This document shows, in pieces, positions 28,017-37,131 of a stretch of 64,000 nucleotides of DNA. The stretch is from Pseudobdellovibrionaceae bacterium (GTDB lineage: Bacteria > Bdellovibrionota > Bdellovibrionia > Bdellovibrionales > Bdellovibrionaceae): positions 22,408 through 86,407 of the forward strand of contig JAOASS010000001.1 of assembly GCA_030158485.1 (NCBI GenBank), read 5' to 3'. The translations under genes and the position numbers were made by a program. How positions within the stretch are numbered: position 1 is the stretch's first letter; each line of letters starts with the position of its first letter. The notes under the pieces are model-generated. The model was given only the letters and a program-made list of their open reading frames with translations. It did no database searches and was not told where the DNA came from.

Positions 28017-28592
28017 ATGCCAAAAACACTGACTCTCAAAACTAAAAAAAATCCTCAAATTCCTGATCTTAAAGTGCAATCTCAGCATATTAAAAAACTC
28101 GCACAAGCAGTCGGGGACTTTATACGCTACTGGGGATTTCGAAAAATTCATGGTCAACTTTGGACACAAATCTATTTGTCCCAAGAACCCTTGAGCGGGT
28201 CCGAACTTGTTAAAAATTTAAGCGTTTCAAAAGCACTCGTCAGCCCAGCGCTTAAGGAACTTCTTGATTATGATCTCATTTCCGCAATAAGCACTGATGG
28301 GCGAACAAAAAAATATAAGGCAAACGAACAAGTTTTTGAAGTGATTCAGAATATTCTTAAAAATCGGGAACAGCGTTTAGTGGAAAATGCTCACAAACAA
28401 TGCTCCGCTTTACAAAAATATGAAGGCGAAAAATACAGTTCTAATTCAAAGATCAATCATGACCGATTAGATGCACTGAGCTCACTTATTTCATCAGCTC
28501 TTTTTGCGCTTAGCATGATCACTCTAAAATCAGATGATAATCCGCTTTCAAACTGGATCCCACCTGAAAAAAACGAAAGCTCAGAACTATGA
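28017..28592 (+). CDS. GbsR/MarR-like winged-helix transcriptional regulator
   Basis: 191 residues. A winged-helix domain in the N-terminal half (YWGFRKIHGQLWTQIYLS; LSGSELVKNLSVSKALVSPA and LKELLDYDLI) resembles GbsR-type MarR regulators, known in other bacteria as sensors for choline or redox cues. A helical C-terminal part follows. GAGG precedes the ATG. The stop overlaps the photolyase start by ATGA, so the regulator and photolyase homologue are co-translated and it likely controls both these and the divergent OsmC/DCC unit through the palindrome at 27971. Confidence 0.82.
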   Translation: MPKTLTLKTKKNPQIPDLKVQSQHIKKLAQAVGDFIRYWGFRKIHGQLWTQIYLSQEPLSGSELVKNLSVSKALVSPALKELLDYDLISAISTDGRTKKYKANEQVFEVIQNILKNREQRLVENAHKQCSALQKYEGEKYSSNSKINHDRLDALSSLISSALFALSMITLKSDDNPLSNWIPPEKNESSEL

Positions 28593-30082
28593 AAGCACTC
28601 CTGGTCCTAGGCAACCAGCTTTTTTCATCTGAAGTTTTAACAAAAAACAGTCTTGATAAGAAACTTTACACTATTTTTATGCGTGAAGATCTGAATCTTT
28701 GCACTTACTTTAAATTTCACAAGCATAAAATTATATTTTTTCTTTCTGCTATGCGCGCTTACGCTGAAGAACTCAAATCACAAGGTTACAGTGTTGAATA
28801 TCAAAAACTCGGTAACGACAAATTATCCTATGAAGAAAGTTTTTTACGATACTTAAAGTTAAATAAAATAACTGAAGTCACATGCTTTGAAGTAGAAGAT
28901 AAGTTTTTTGAAAAACGAATTTCCTCTTCGTTACAAGAAAATAATATCTCACTTTTGACTCTTCAATCTCCCCTTTTTATCACATCTCGAAATGATTTCA
29001 AAAAATACTTAAGTACTACCAAAAAGCCTTTCATGAAAACATTCTATGAACGTCAACGAAAAGCTTTCAAGATCCTTGTCGATGAAAAAATGAAGCCCTT
29101 GGGGGGAAAATGGAGTTTTGATGATGAAAATCGACTGGCTTTACCCGAATCATTAAAACCTCCAGAACTTCTTGTCCCTGAAGCTTCGCCTCTAGTTCAA
29201 AATGTCGCTAAACTTTGTGATCAACATTTTGAAAGCCACCCCGGAAATTCAAAACACTTTTGGCTACCCGTCACAAGAAAAGAAGCCCAAGAATGGCTTG
29301 ATTTATTTTTAGAAGAAAGACTTGAAAACTTTGGTCCTTACGAAGATGCCATCCCCGAGCACTCGGAATTTCTTTTTCACTCAGTCCTTACTCCTTTTTT
29401 AAATACAGGACTGCTCACGCCAGAAGAAATTATCCGAAAAACTTTAGCTTATGCTCGAAAGAAAAAACTCGCGATCCAATCCGTGGAAGGTTTTTTACGT
29501 CAAATCATCGGATGGCGAGAATTCGTTCGTGGCATCTATCAAAACTTTAGTGAGTTTCAAGATAAAACAAATTTCTGGAATCATCATCGAAGTCTTTCAA
29601 GCCATTGGTATAATGCAAACACAGGTATCCCGCCTCTTGATCTCACTCTTAAAAAAATCATCAAATACGGATATGCCCACCATATCGAAAGACTGATGGT
29701 CGTCGGTAGTCTGATGCTTCTCTTAGAGGTCAAACCCGAAGAAGCTCACCGCTGGTTTATGGAAATGTTTATTGATTCTTCAGACTGGGTTATGGGACCC
29801 AACGTATACGGGATGGCGCTGTTCAGCGACGGTGGAGTCTTTGCAACGAAGCCCTACATTTGTGGATCAAATTATTACCGTAAAATGGGAAAATTCAAAA
29901 AAGATAAGTGGTGTGATGCCGTCGATGGTCTTTACTGGCAATTCATTGACAAGCACAAAGCTTTCTTTTTTAAAAACCCCAGACTCTCTATGATGGCTCG
30001 CTCTATCGAAAAAATGGACCCAGAACGAAAAAAATTGATTTTTAAAGAAGCTGATTTACTTCGATCACGTTTAACGTGTTAA
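28589..30082 (+). CDS. cryptochrome/photolyase-related protein (DPRP type), FeS ligands mostly absent
   Basis: 497 residues. N-terminal Rossmann-like part (LVLGNQLFSSEV; FFLSAMRAYAEELKSQGYSV) and the C-terminal FAD domain (IGWREFVRGIYQNF; HHIERLMVVGSLMLL; WVMGPNVYGMALFSDGG) match the bacterial cryptochrome/(6-4) photolyase group (PhrB, CryB). That group normally has four cysteines binding [4Fe-4S]. Here the first position reads GIPPLDL (about residues 346-352), the central CxxC pair is replaced by GKFKKDK (434-440), and only C442 before DAVDGLYW remains. So the cluster probably does not form, as I believe occurs in one subgroup. Repair versus sensor function unresolved. Confidence 0.85.
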   Translation: MKALLVLGNQLFSSEVLTKNSLDKKLYTIFMREDLNLCTYFKFHKHKIIFFLSAMRAYAEELKSQGYSVEYQKLGNDKLSYEESFLRYLKLNKITEVTCFEVEDKFFEKRISSSLQENNISLLTLQSPLFITSRNDFKKYLSTTKKPFMKTFYERQRKAFKILVDEKMKPLGGKWSFDDENRLALPESLKPPELLVPEASPLVQNVAKLCDQHFESHPGNSKHFWLPVTRKEAQEWLDLFLEERLENFGPYEDAIPEHSEFLFHSVLTPFLNTGLLTPEEIIRKTLAYARKKKLAIQSVEGFLRQIIGWREFVRGIYQNFSEFQDKTNFWNHHRSLSSHWYNANTGIPPLDLTLKKIIKYGYAHHIERLMVVGSLMLLLEVKPEEAHRWFMEMFIDSSDWVMGPNVYGMALFSDGGVFATKPYICGSNYYRKMGKFKKDKWCDAVDGLYWQFIDKHKAFFFKNPRLSMMARSIEKMDPERKKLIFKEADLLRSRLTC

Positions 30083-30114
30083 AGACACATTGTTATGGTT
30101 TTCAAGTCTCATCT

Positions 30115-30552
30115 CTACTGATACAAAATGTCGTTCTCCACAGACTTTGAGGAAAGTGAATTTTGTGTTCTTTCGAGATAACCTTTTCTCCAGAGCTTAA
30201 AAGCGGCATAGCCCATCAGTCCTGCCGCCAACCACAAAACCGGTTGTGGCAAATTTCTTATTTTTGAAGTGACATTTTTAATTTGAACTATGGAAGGAAC
30301 AAACGGACTGACTGTTGCTTGAACTTCATCTTTGAAGTGGAAAAAGTTTCTCTTGGAATCACTCACAACTTCTCGAACATGATTAAGTTTTTGATTTGTG
30401 ACTTCCACTTTCTCGACTAAATTTTCCATAGCTGCTTCGAAACGATCCAGACTTTTTCGAATTCCTTGCTCTGCAATTTCAAGAGAACTTTTTTCTGTAT
30501 CTTGCACTTTTTTTTCATTTTTATTTGGAATTTCATTTTCAGTGCGATTCAT
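30115..30552 (-). CDS. ElaB/YqjD-like membrane-anchored coiled-coil protein
   Basis: 145 residues. A charged, helical N-terminal two-thirds (IAEQGIRKSLDRFEAAMENL; coiled coil about 25-75) is followed by a Pro-containing linker and a C-terminal transmembrane helix (PVLWLAAGLMGYAAFKLW). The arrangement resembles YqjD/ElaB-type proteins, seen beside YqjE. It overlaps the preceding YqjE-like gene by 14 bases. Function unknown. Confidence 0.55.
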   Translation of the reverse strand: MNRTENEIPNKNEKKVQDTEKSSLEIAEQGIRKSLDRFEAAMENLVEKVEVTNQKLNHVREVVSDSKRNFFHFKDEVQATVSPFVPSIVQIKNVTSKIRNLPQPVLWLAAGLMGYAAFKLWRKGYLERTQNSLSSKSVENDILYQ

Positions 30553-31009
30553 GATGCCCTCCTTGAAAGCTTGACTTAAGGTCCGAAAAGTTTTTTTGAA
30601 CAGCTAATAACTCAGCATTTAAGTACGCTTTCGAGCGAAGCATTTTTAAATCTCTCTCTTTGATTTTTCTTAAAGTACTGAAAGCCAAACCTCCGCTGAT
30701 CAAAGCAAATAAAATTGAAACAATTAAAGAGCTCAGCCAGTATCTTTCATTCAGCAAAAGACCTATGCTTAAAACCAGGAAGGCTAAGAAAGGAATAACA
30801 CTTAATATAAAAAGCGCACCCAATAACATGAGTTGAGTCAGATGCTTTCCGACTTTTTTAAGTTCACTTTTTAATTCAACGACAAGCAAATTAATTTCAC
30901 TTCGAATTAATTGTTTTGTACTACTACCGATTTCTCTTATGACAGAAGTGTAAGATCGATTGACGAAATCTTGGGTTCCATCTTCACTGCGAAAACTGTT
31001 ACTTGGCAT
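30539..31009 (-). CDS. YqjE-like phage-holin-family membrane protein
   Basis: 156 residues, start at 31009 because AGGAAGG lies 7 bases before that ATG. Two central transmembrane helices (LMLLGALFILSVIPFLAFLV; SSLIVSILFALISGGLAF) with amphipathic flanks resemble the YqjE/DUF1469 putative actinobacterial holin family. Starts a two-gene operon with the YqjD/ElaB-like protein, an order also seen in E. coli (yqjD-yqjE). No established function. Confidence 0.65.
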   Translation of the reverse strand: MPSNSFRSEDGTQDFVNRSYTSVIREIGSSTKQLIRSEINLLVVELKSELKKVGKHLTQLMLLGALFILSVIPFLAFLVLSIGLLLNERYWLSSLIVSILFALISGGLAFSTLRKIKERDLKMLRSKAYLNAELLAVQKNFSDLKSSFQGGHHESH

Positions 31010-31102
31010 AAACAAACCTTCCTGTTCTCTTATGACTTAATAAAAGCAAGAGAAGGACCACACTGTTATCCCAGTATAAAGCAAATGAGTTGCAACAAAT
31101 GT

Positions 31103-31123
31103 CAAAAAAACTCTTTTCAGAGT
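31103..31123 (-). terminator. rho-independent terminator downstream of the REC-HPt gene
   Basis: In the minus strand ACTCT-GAAA-AGAGT followed by seven Ts (31110-31104 region), 46 bases after the REC-HPt stop. It separates this gene from the YqjE operon. Confidence 0.75.
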
Positions 31124-31169
31124 GGAGTTCTGCCCCTTGATTCGCAAATTTTTTGATGTCTTCTTAGTA

Positions 31170-31907
31170 TTAATTTTCTAAAATTCTTTGCCTCAAAATT
31201 GGCTCACATTTTTCAAAAGATAATTTCAGATTTTTTAAATTTTGAACAGTTGATGATTCAATTTCCATTGTAATTTCTAACTTTTGACAAAAATACCCCA
31301 ACTCGGACAAACCCAGAATTAAACTTGAAGACTTCAGCGCGTGGGAATAATAGCGGACTTTCTTTAAGTCTTGGGATAACACGGCTTCCTCTAAACTTTT
31401 GATCAAGAGTGGTGCCGAAACAAAGTAGTCTTCTGCCAAGACCTGCAATAATGGCTGGCCATCAATGTGGTAGCCCACTAATTTTTGCAAACTATCTTCT
31501 CTTAAAACTGGCTCTAACCACTTATAAAAAATGCTTTCAAGTTCGTAAATATCAAGAGGTTGAATCAAATAGTCATCTACGCCCACTTCTTCACCTTTTT
31601 TGCGAGCTTGAGAAATGGCCTCGGTTGTTAAAACAACAATTGGAATCTTTGGATCACCATTTTTTTCAAAAGCTCGAATCAAACGAGTCGCTTCGTAACC
31701 ATTCATTGGCGGTAGCTTGTAATCGATCAAAATCATCGAATACTGATTTAAAGAAATACTCTTCAGTAGAGCATATGCGTTTGATACAATTTCACAGGAC
31801 AGACCGAATTTTTCCAAATACTTTTGAATCACAATCTTATTGATCTCTTCAGCTTCAGCTACAAGAATCGGATGGCTGCTGAAAAAGAGACTTCTCAAAG
31901 GGACCAT
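31170..31907 (-). CDS. REC-HPt two-domain phosphorelay protein
   Basis: 245 residues. Residues about 13-130 are a receiver domain: LVAEAEEINKIV, phospho-acceptor Asp in MILIDYKLPPMNGYEATRLI, Thr in VVLTTEAI and Lys equivalent at the QPLD site. Residues about 145-240 form an HPt domain with the phosphorylatable His in YYSHALKSSSLILGLSELGY. No kinase domain is present, so it should accept phosphate from a separate hybrid kinase. It starts 15 bases downstream of the subtilisin-like lipoprotein gene and may be in its operon. Confidence 0.88.
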   Translation of the reverse strand: MVPLRSLFFSSHPILVAEAEEINKIVIQKYLEKFGLSCEIVSNAYALLKSISLNQYSMILIDYKLPPMNGYEATRLIRAFEKNGDPKIPIVVLTTEAISQARKKGEEVGVDDYLIQPLDIYELESIFYKWLEPVLREDSLQKLVGYHIDGQPLLQVLAEDYFVSAPLLIKSLEEAVLSQDLKKVRYYSHALKSSSLILGLSELGYFCQKLEITMEIESSTVQNLKNLKLSFEKCEPILRQRILEN

Positions 31908-31922
31908 TGACGCATCATTTTT

Positions 31923-34900
31923 TTAGTTTTGCAGCGGGTACTGAGGTTTATAAATCTGTATCTGACCATCATGAAGTCCGCGGCTGTCCAAAGTATTGTG
32001 AGGGTAAATTAAAAGCATCGGAGTCGCAGAAGCCCCTCTTGTGACTTCTACTTTTTGAGCCTGCCCACTTTGCACAGTCCAGCTCTTCAGACCTTTCCAT
32101 GATTGATCTTGAGGATTGAATGAAAGGGGCCACCAACGTTTAGAGTTTTTTAAATAATCATCACTTTCAACGTTTTTACTCTCATTCGAAGTTGAAAGAA
32201 TTTGAATGAAAGGTTTGAGTCCTGCAATTGTCTTCAATGCTTCTAACGGAATTCTCATTGTGGCTGCACTTCTTAAGTCTCCTGCAACTGCTTCCCCTTG
32301 AGAAAGAACAGCAGAACTTAAATTAAGATCAACACCTTCTTCAGACTTAATCGCGTCTTCCTCCGCTCGTTTTCTTAATTCTTGAGCTTTTTTAAAATCT
32401 ATCAGTGTCGTAGAGATTTGGTCACCGGCCAATCCGGGTATTCTTGAGATAGGGGTTAAAGCAAGCTCTGCTTCTGGCTTACGATCACCATTTTGATCAA
32501 ACATAATACTCACTTCACACAGGGCCCAGCTTGTTACTCGACGATAAAACTTGACTCCGATTTCAAGAAAATCACCATTAATTCTGTAGCCAATAGCTTT
32601 CATATCGCACTCTGAACTTTGATTAGACTCGAGACCTTCAAGCTTTTGATCATCAATTCCGATTAGATTAAAAGCCCAGATATCTCCTGCGTAAGCCCCT
32701 TTATTCTTGAATTCAAAACTCACTTCACTATTTTCAGAATCCCGTTGGCTTGAAGAACCCAACTCAACATGAGTCATTTTAATATTTGAAATTTTTTGAA
32801 GTCTGACAAGAAATGGAATTTTTTGAACAGATTCTGCAGCTTTAAAGACAACCCACCCAGTGACTTCATCTTCAAGGCCGGCAAAAGCTTGAGCTTTCAA
32901 TACCCAATTCAATTTTATATCAGTTAACCCTCGAGGTTTTAAAGAAATACTCTGTTCAACTAAAGTGACTGCAGCAGAAGAAGTTTCAAGACTCACTTTA
33001 ATTTCAAGATCATCATCACCTAAAGACTTGAGTCTTAATGATGATGAAATCTTTTTTTCTTTTTCAATTTGTTGAAGACCTAAAGAAAAGGCCACAGGCT
33101 CTGTGAGAAAGCGAGCCTGAAGTGCACGGCTCACGAGGACTTGTCCCGCCCCTTGCCTTGCGACAGATTCGATTTTGCCTTTAATATTTTTAATTTGTTT
33201 TGTCGTCGACATGACAACAGACTTTAATTCTTGTGAAGTTAAATTTGGATACTTTTGTTTCATCAAAGCCATAACGCCAGCCATATGGGGGCCTGACATA
33301 GAAGTCCCTGACATTTGCACAACTTTTGAGCCTTCACCAAAGGAGGCTGAAATAATATTCTGCCCCGGAGCTGTGATTTCAGGTTTAATCAAAAGATCAT
33401 AAGATCTGGGCCCACGAGATGAAAAATCTGTTATAATCCCGACCAATTCAGGCTTTTCGATAATGTCTGGATTTTTAAAATTTGCGATCACAGTTATATT
33501 TCGATCTAATTCAGCTTTTATTTTCTGACCTATTTCCAAAGAAACCATCACAGCGGGAATCTGAACTTCACCTTCGCCTCCCATCGTGAAAGGAGCATCA
33601 GGTCTGTTTTGCGCAATAATGATGGCCAAAGCACCTGCTTTTTCACCTCGAACCATTTTTTCTTGGAATGTCACACTTCCACGATCGATTAAAAGAATTT
33701 TCCCTTTAATCAAACTTGCTTCTTGTTCTGAGTAGTCTCGGTCAGCCAAACCTCCAAAAACAATTTCTGCCTGAGCTTCTTCTAATTCGGAAATTGGTTT
33801 TGAGATCGAAGATTCCACAGCTTCCGCAATCGCAATTTTTTTCTGATCAATATAGAAACCGATGGTTTTAAATCTCCAGTTATGATCAGTGTGATCTATC
33901 TGAGCGGCCACACTCAACGCTTCATTCGAAGTAGATGGAGACCCTACAATAAAAGGAATATCAGACGAATTACCCGCTGATGCCACCATAAAAGTGCCCA
34001 TACGTGTTAAATTCGTAACTGCTTTATTGTAAAGTTCGTACGGGGTCCCGTTGGAACCTCCTAGCGAAAGGTTCACGACGTGCAACTGATCATCAAATTT
34101 TCCATCAAGATTTGGATCGACAGCATATTCAAGACCCGCAATCACGACTTCATCACTAGTGCTACCAGAACCAAAAACTTTAATTGCGTAAAGCGTCGCA
34201 TCTGGAGCCACGCCATCATAGGATTGAACGCCATCGCCCATTCCCGAAATCGAACCGGCAACATGGGAACCATGCCCACTTTCATCGATTGGATTTAAAT
34301 CTGGCTTGGGTATCAAGCGAGCTGGATCAAGCGATGCGGAATCAAAACGACTTCCTACAAGATCAATTCCGCCAACTACTTTTTTGTTAGGAAATAAAGA
34401 TGTCACTGAATTCGGATCTATCGCTTTAAAGTCGTCAACAAGGCCTGTTCCACCTAACATTGAATGGGTGTAGTCAATTCCAGTATCAAGGACTCCGACT
34501 CTGATATTTTGACCTCTAATACCTTGATCATATGCTGCTTGAGCTTCAATAAATGTTACGGAAGTTCTGATTACATCAACTTTTTGGTTTCCTGTTGATT
34601 TTATTTCAAAGTTTTTTTGAGGCTGACGGAAAATTCGATTCGCCTTAACTGTTTCAACAAACGGAAGATTTTTTATTTTTTGAACCATTTCGAAAGGGGC
34701 GACTACAGCCATTCCGTTTAACACATATTGATAACGGTAAAGGACTTTAATATCGGTAGAAAGCTCTTTTAGTTTTTTTTCTGCTTGAACTTGTTCTTGC
34801 TGAAGTAAAATTTTATGTTCTTGATTGATCTCAAGTATTCCTTGTGAATTTCTTTGCGAAGTCGTTGCCAAAGCCTGACTTTTTAATTCAATTAAGTAAG

Positions 34901-35072
34901 TGCGTGAACCGGTTTCAACAGCAGGACGATCTGACATTAAGCCATCACCAATCAAACCAGAGACTGCGACAATTGCAGAATCATTCTTTTTTTGACAAGA
35001 AATGACAGATACTATCAAGAATAAAAAAACGGCTGAAGTTTTAAGAGTCTGAACAATTTGAATTTGAGCCAC
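31923..35072 (-). CDS. subtilisin-family (S8) serine protease, lipoprotein, with PA domain
   Basis: 1049 residues. A signal with lipobox VISC (Cys26) predicts a lipid-anchored exported protein. A propeptide-like region (about 55-145) precedes the S8 domain: catalytic Asp196 in VGVLDTGIDYTHS, His267 in ESGHGSHVAGS, oxyanion Asn in ASAGNSSD, Ser591 in GTSMSGPHMAG. A protease-associated insert (about 420-520) lies between His and Ser. The C-terminal about 420 residues look like beta-rich domains. Extracellular or surface degradation of proteins (for example prey) is plausible. A perfect palindrome lies 22 bases upstream. Confidence 0.93.
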   Translation of the reverse strand: MAQIQIVQTLKTSAVFLFLIVSVISCQKKNDSAIVAVSGLIGDGLMSDRPAVETGSRTYLIELKSQALATTSQRNSQGILEINQEHKILLQQEQVQAEKKLKELSTDIKVLYRYQYVLNGMAVVAPFEMVQKIKNLPFVETVKANRIFRQPQKNFEIKSTGNQKVDVIRTSVTFIEAQAAYDQGIRGQNIRVGVLDTGIDYTHSMLGGTGLVDDFKAIDPNSVTSLFPNKKVVGGIDLVGSRFDSASLDPARLIPKPDLNPIDESGHGSHVAGSISGMGDGVQSYDGVAPDATLYAIKVFGSGSTSDEVVIAGLEYAVDPNLDGKFDDQLHVVNLSLGGSNGTPYELYNKAVTNLTRMGTFMVASAGNSSDIPFIVGSPSTSNEALSVAAQIDHTDHNWRFKTIGFYIDQKKIAIAEAVESSISKPISELEEAQAEIVFGGLADRDYSEQEASLIKGKILLIDRGSVTFQEKMVRGEKAGALAIIIAQNRPDAPFTMGGEGEVQIPAVMVSLEIGQKIKAELDRNITVIANFKNPDIIEKPELVGIITDFSSRGPRSYDLLIKPEITAPGQNIISASFGEGSKVVQMSGTSMSGPHMAGVMALMKQKYPNLTSQELKSVVMSTTKQIKNIKGKIESVARQGAGQVLVSRALQARFLTEPVAFSLGLQQIEKEKKISSSLRLKSLGDDDLEIKVSLETSSAAVTLVEQSISLKPRGLTDIKLNWVLKAQAFAGLEDEVTGWVVFKAAESVQKIPFLVRLQKISNIKMTHVELGSSSQRDSENSEVSFEFKNKGAYAGDIWAFNLIGIDDQKLEGLESNQSSECDMKAIGYRINGDFLEIGVKFYRRVTSWALCEVSIMFDQNGDRKPEAELALTPISRIPGLAGDQISTTLIDFKKAQELRKRAEEDAIKSEEGVDLNLSSAVLSQGEAVAGDLRSAATMRIPLEALKTIAGLKPFIQILSTSNESKNVESDDYLKNSKRWWPLSFNPQDQSWKGLKSWTVQSGQAQKVEVTRGASATPMLLIYPHNTLDSRGLHDGQIQIYKPQYPLQN

Positions 35073-35094
35073 GCGATTCCCCCTGATTTCTAAA

Positions 35095-35122
35095 GGTGAA
35101 CTTTTGATACCAAAAGTTCACC
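35095..35122. promoter_or_regulatory. perfect palindrome upstream of the subtilisin-like gene
   Basis: GGTGAACTTTTG (35095-35106) and CAAAAGTTCACC (35111-35122) around ATAC, 22 bp upstream of the protease start. Operator or a leader hairpin in the mRNA. Confidence 0.6.
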
Positions 35123-35253
35123 GAAGATACAAAGTATTCAAGATGGGGGCCACTTTTAAATAAGCTTTTAAGTGAATGATGAGTGGCAAAATGGCCCGAA
35201 AACTAGAAAACAGCTAGCCCAACAAACTCTTCAATTTGATTTTGTTATGGAAT

Positions 35254-35601
35254 CTATTCGATCCAAAGAGTCGCGCGTGAATAACGGTCAGAAAAAACAG
35301 TCAAAGTCGCAGGTTTACAAGAATTTGTAGAAAGATCAAAAGACAGAAATTGATAGAAAATTTGAACGCCCGTATCGTCCCACCCTGTATCAATTAAACG
35401 AGCCGCGATTTCAAACTGCCCAGATCCAGATACAGACTCACACCTGTCCCAGTTGAGAGAAAAATGATGATCTTTTAAACCACCTTCATAGCTCACAACC
35501 AGATTCAAAGCTTGTGCGGCTTGATCGTATTGAGCTGATTCAATTGTAGCCGCTTCAACAAAACTGATTGAAAAAATAACTGTTAGAATTAACTTTATCA
35601 T
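35254..35601 (-). CDS. small secreted protein, unknown family
   Basis: 115 residues with signal peptide (MIKLILTVIFSISFVEA), then a beta-rich domain with two cysteines (WDRCESV; NSCKPAT) that could form a disulfide. Not recognised. Possibly co-transcribed with nothing: 181 bases precede the protease gene and 70 follow the membrane-protein gene. AAGGAGACTTTTTT-like spacing upstream supports the start. Confidence 0.6.
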   Translation of the reverse strand: MIKLILTVIFSISFVEAATIESAQYDQAAQALNLVVSYEGGLKDHHFSLNWDRCESVSGSGQFEIAARLIDTGWDDTGVQIFYQFLSFDLSTNSCKPATLTVFSDRYSRATLWIE

Positions 35602-35671
35602 AAAAAAGTCTCCTTAGCTGAACCTGATTTTCGTAGTACCATAGAAAACCTTTATCAGGCTCGAACTCTTT

Positions 35672-36037
35672 TTAAAAAGGCTTCTTGATAGCAAAAATTA
35701 CTGCCAACAAAACTAAAATAAAAACGACCAGAGTCCACAAACCCGATTTTTGAGGCTGACGCTTAATCAAAGCGGGCATTGCACCCAACAGGACCCAGAT
35801 GAAAAGCTTAAAATAGATCCAACTAGGAAGTTGGCGAGCTAAACCCAAACGAGCTGCCAAGCCAAAGCCAGCGACAAGAAGCATTAAAAGTCCAATACCG
35901 TGGGATATACTCCAGATTTTCCGAAGACCTGCCTGAGGAGTCGCTTCGTTCCAAAGAACTGAAGAAAGACCAAATAAACCAAAAAGAGTGAGTGTCAAAC
36001 CTAGAATGTGAAGAATCTTGTAGAATTCGTATGTCAT
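35672..36037 (-). CDS. four-helix membrane protein, unknown
   Basis: 121 residues; the ATG at 36037 is preferred over an upstream GTG because AAGGTG precedes it. Four hydrophobic helices (ILHILGLTLTLFGLFGLSSV; SHGIGLLMLLVAGFGLAARL; WIYFKLFIWVLLGAMPALI; LWTLVVFILVLLAVIFAI) with short polar loops. Looks like a small integral membrane protein with a His (HILG) and His (SHGIG) that could bind heme or a quinone; no family assigned. Confidence 0.65.
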   Translation of the reverse strand: MTYEFYKILHILGLTLTLFGLFGLSSVLWNEATPQAGLRKIWSISHGIGLLMLLVAGFGLAARLGLARQLPSWIYFKLFIWVLLGAMPALIKRQPQKSGLWTLVVFILVLLAVIFAIKKPF

Positions 36038-36210
36038 AATAATTGGCACCTTAAAGTCATTTTATTTGTGATGTCAAATTTCTTTCTTCATCCATCAGCA
36101 ATTAACACAACTTTAAAATTTATAACGTTGTCCTTTTTAAGCCCTTTTAAATAAGGGTTTAATAGAACAAACAGATTGCGATCTCAGCAAAGATTAGAGA
36201 ATCTCAAATT

Positions 36211-37131
36211 ATGATCTTACCCGCTTCAATAAAAGCTCCTCTTGCAGCCCTTTTATTTGGTTTTAATACTTTTTTTGCTTGTCTGTTAATTTACCCTCTC
36301 GCTTTTGTGAAATTTCTTATTCCTTTGTCACGAGTACACCACTTTTGTACTCAAATGATGGTTCGGATTGGGGAGCTTTGGATTTCGGGGAACAATCTCA
36401 ATATGAATTTGACTCAAAATATAAGCTGGAAAATCGACGGTTTAGAAAACTTATCCCATGAAAAATCTTACCTTATCGTGTGCAATCATCAATCTTGGAT
36501 GGATATTGTTATTCTCCAGCGCGTGTTTAATCGAAAAATTCCATTTATTCGATTTTTTTTAAAATATGAGCTCATCTACGTCCCCCTGCTCGGTTGGGCT
36601 TGGTGGGCACTCGACTTTCCTTTTATGAAACGACACAGCCGAAAATATTTAGAACTCCATCCTGAAAAACGAAACGAAGATTATGAAAGTACGAAAAAAG
36701 CCTGTGCACTTTTTAAAGGACAAAGCGTCACTCTTCTCAACTTTTTAGAAGGCACTCGCTTCAAAAAAACTAAACAGCTCGCCACACAATCGCCATTTGA
36801 AAACTTGCTCACACCAAAAGTGGGTGGTTTAGCCTTTGTTCTCAACTCGATGGGCGAACAATTCGAATCCCTGATTGATGTCACACTTTATTACCCTCAA
36901 GGTGCAGTCGAACTCTGGGATGCTTTAAAAGGTCGACTTCCTGAAGTTGTTGTTCATATTCGTCAGCATAAAATTCCAAGCAACCTGATGAATGGAAATT
37001 ATTCTATCGACCGCAACTACCGAATCACACTTCAAAAGTGGGTCAATGAAATTTGGAAGCAAAAAGATGAAGAGCTCAAGAAATTGAGATTGGTGTCCCC
37101 ACCGGGAATTGAACCAGGATCTAACGTTTAG
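36211..37131 (+). CDS. acyltransferase of the LPLAT/PlsC (YihG-like) family
   Basis: 306 residues. Acyltransferase motif CNHQSWMDIVIL (HX4D) at about residue 92, the second motif FPFMKR and FLEGTRFKK (EGTR), and an N-terminal membrane helix (LLFGFNTFFACLLIYPLAF), suggesting phospholipid or lysophospholipid acyl transfer at the inner membrane. The last dozen residues (SPPGIEPGSNV) are read through the antisense tRNA-Arg gene, so the natural C-terminus might end near 37090 or the overlap is genuine. Starts with ATG 36211. Confidence 0.87.
   Translation: MILPASIKAPLAALLFGFNTFFACLLIYPLAFVKFLIPLSRVHHFCTQMMVRIGELWISGNNLNMNLTQNISWKIDGLENLSHEKSYLIVCNHQSWMDIVILQRVFNRKIPFIRFFLKYELIYVPLLGWAWWALDFPFMKRHSRKYLELHPEKRNEDYESTKKACALFKGQSVTLLNFLEGTRFKKTKQLATQSPFENLLTPKVGGLAFVLNSMGEQFESLIDVTLYYPQGAVELWDALKGRLPEVVVHIRQHKIPSNLMNGNYSIDRNYRITLQKWVNEIWKQKDEELKKLRLVSPPGIEPGSNV

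Noticed and set aside
37091-37131. SPPGIEPGSNV tail of the acyltransferase as a real domain
   Set aside because: This is the well-known artefact of reading an antisense tRNA; only the overlap is reported.
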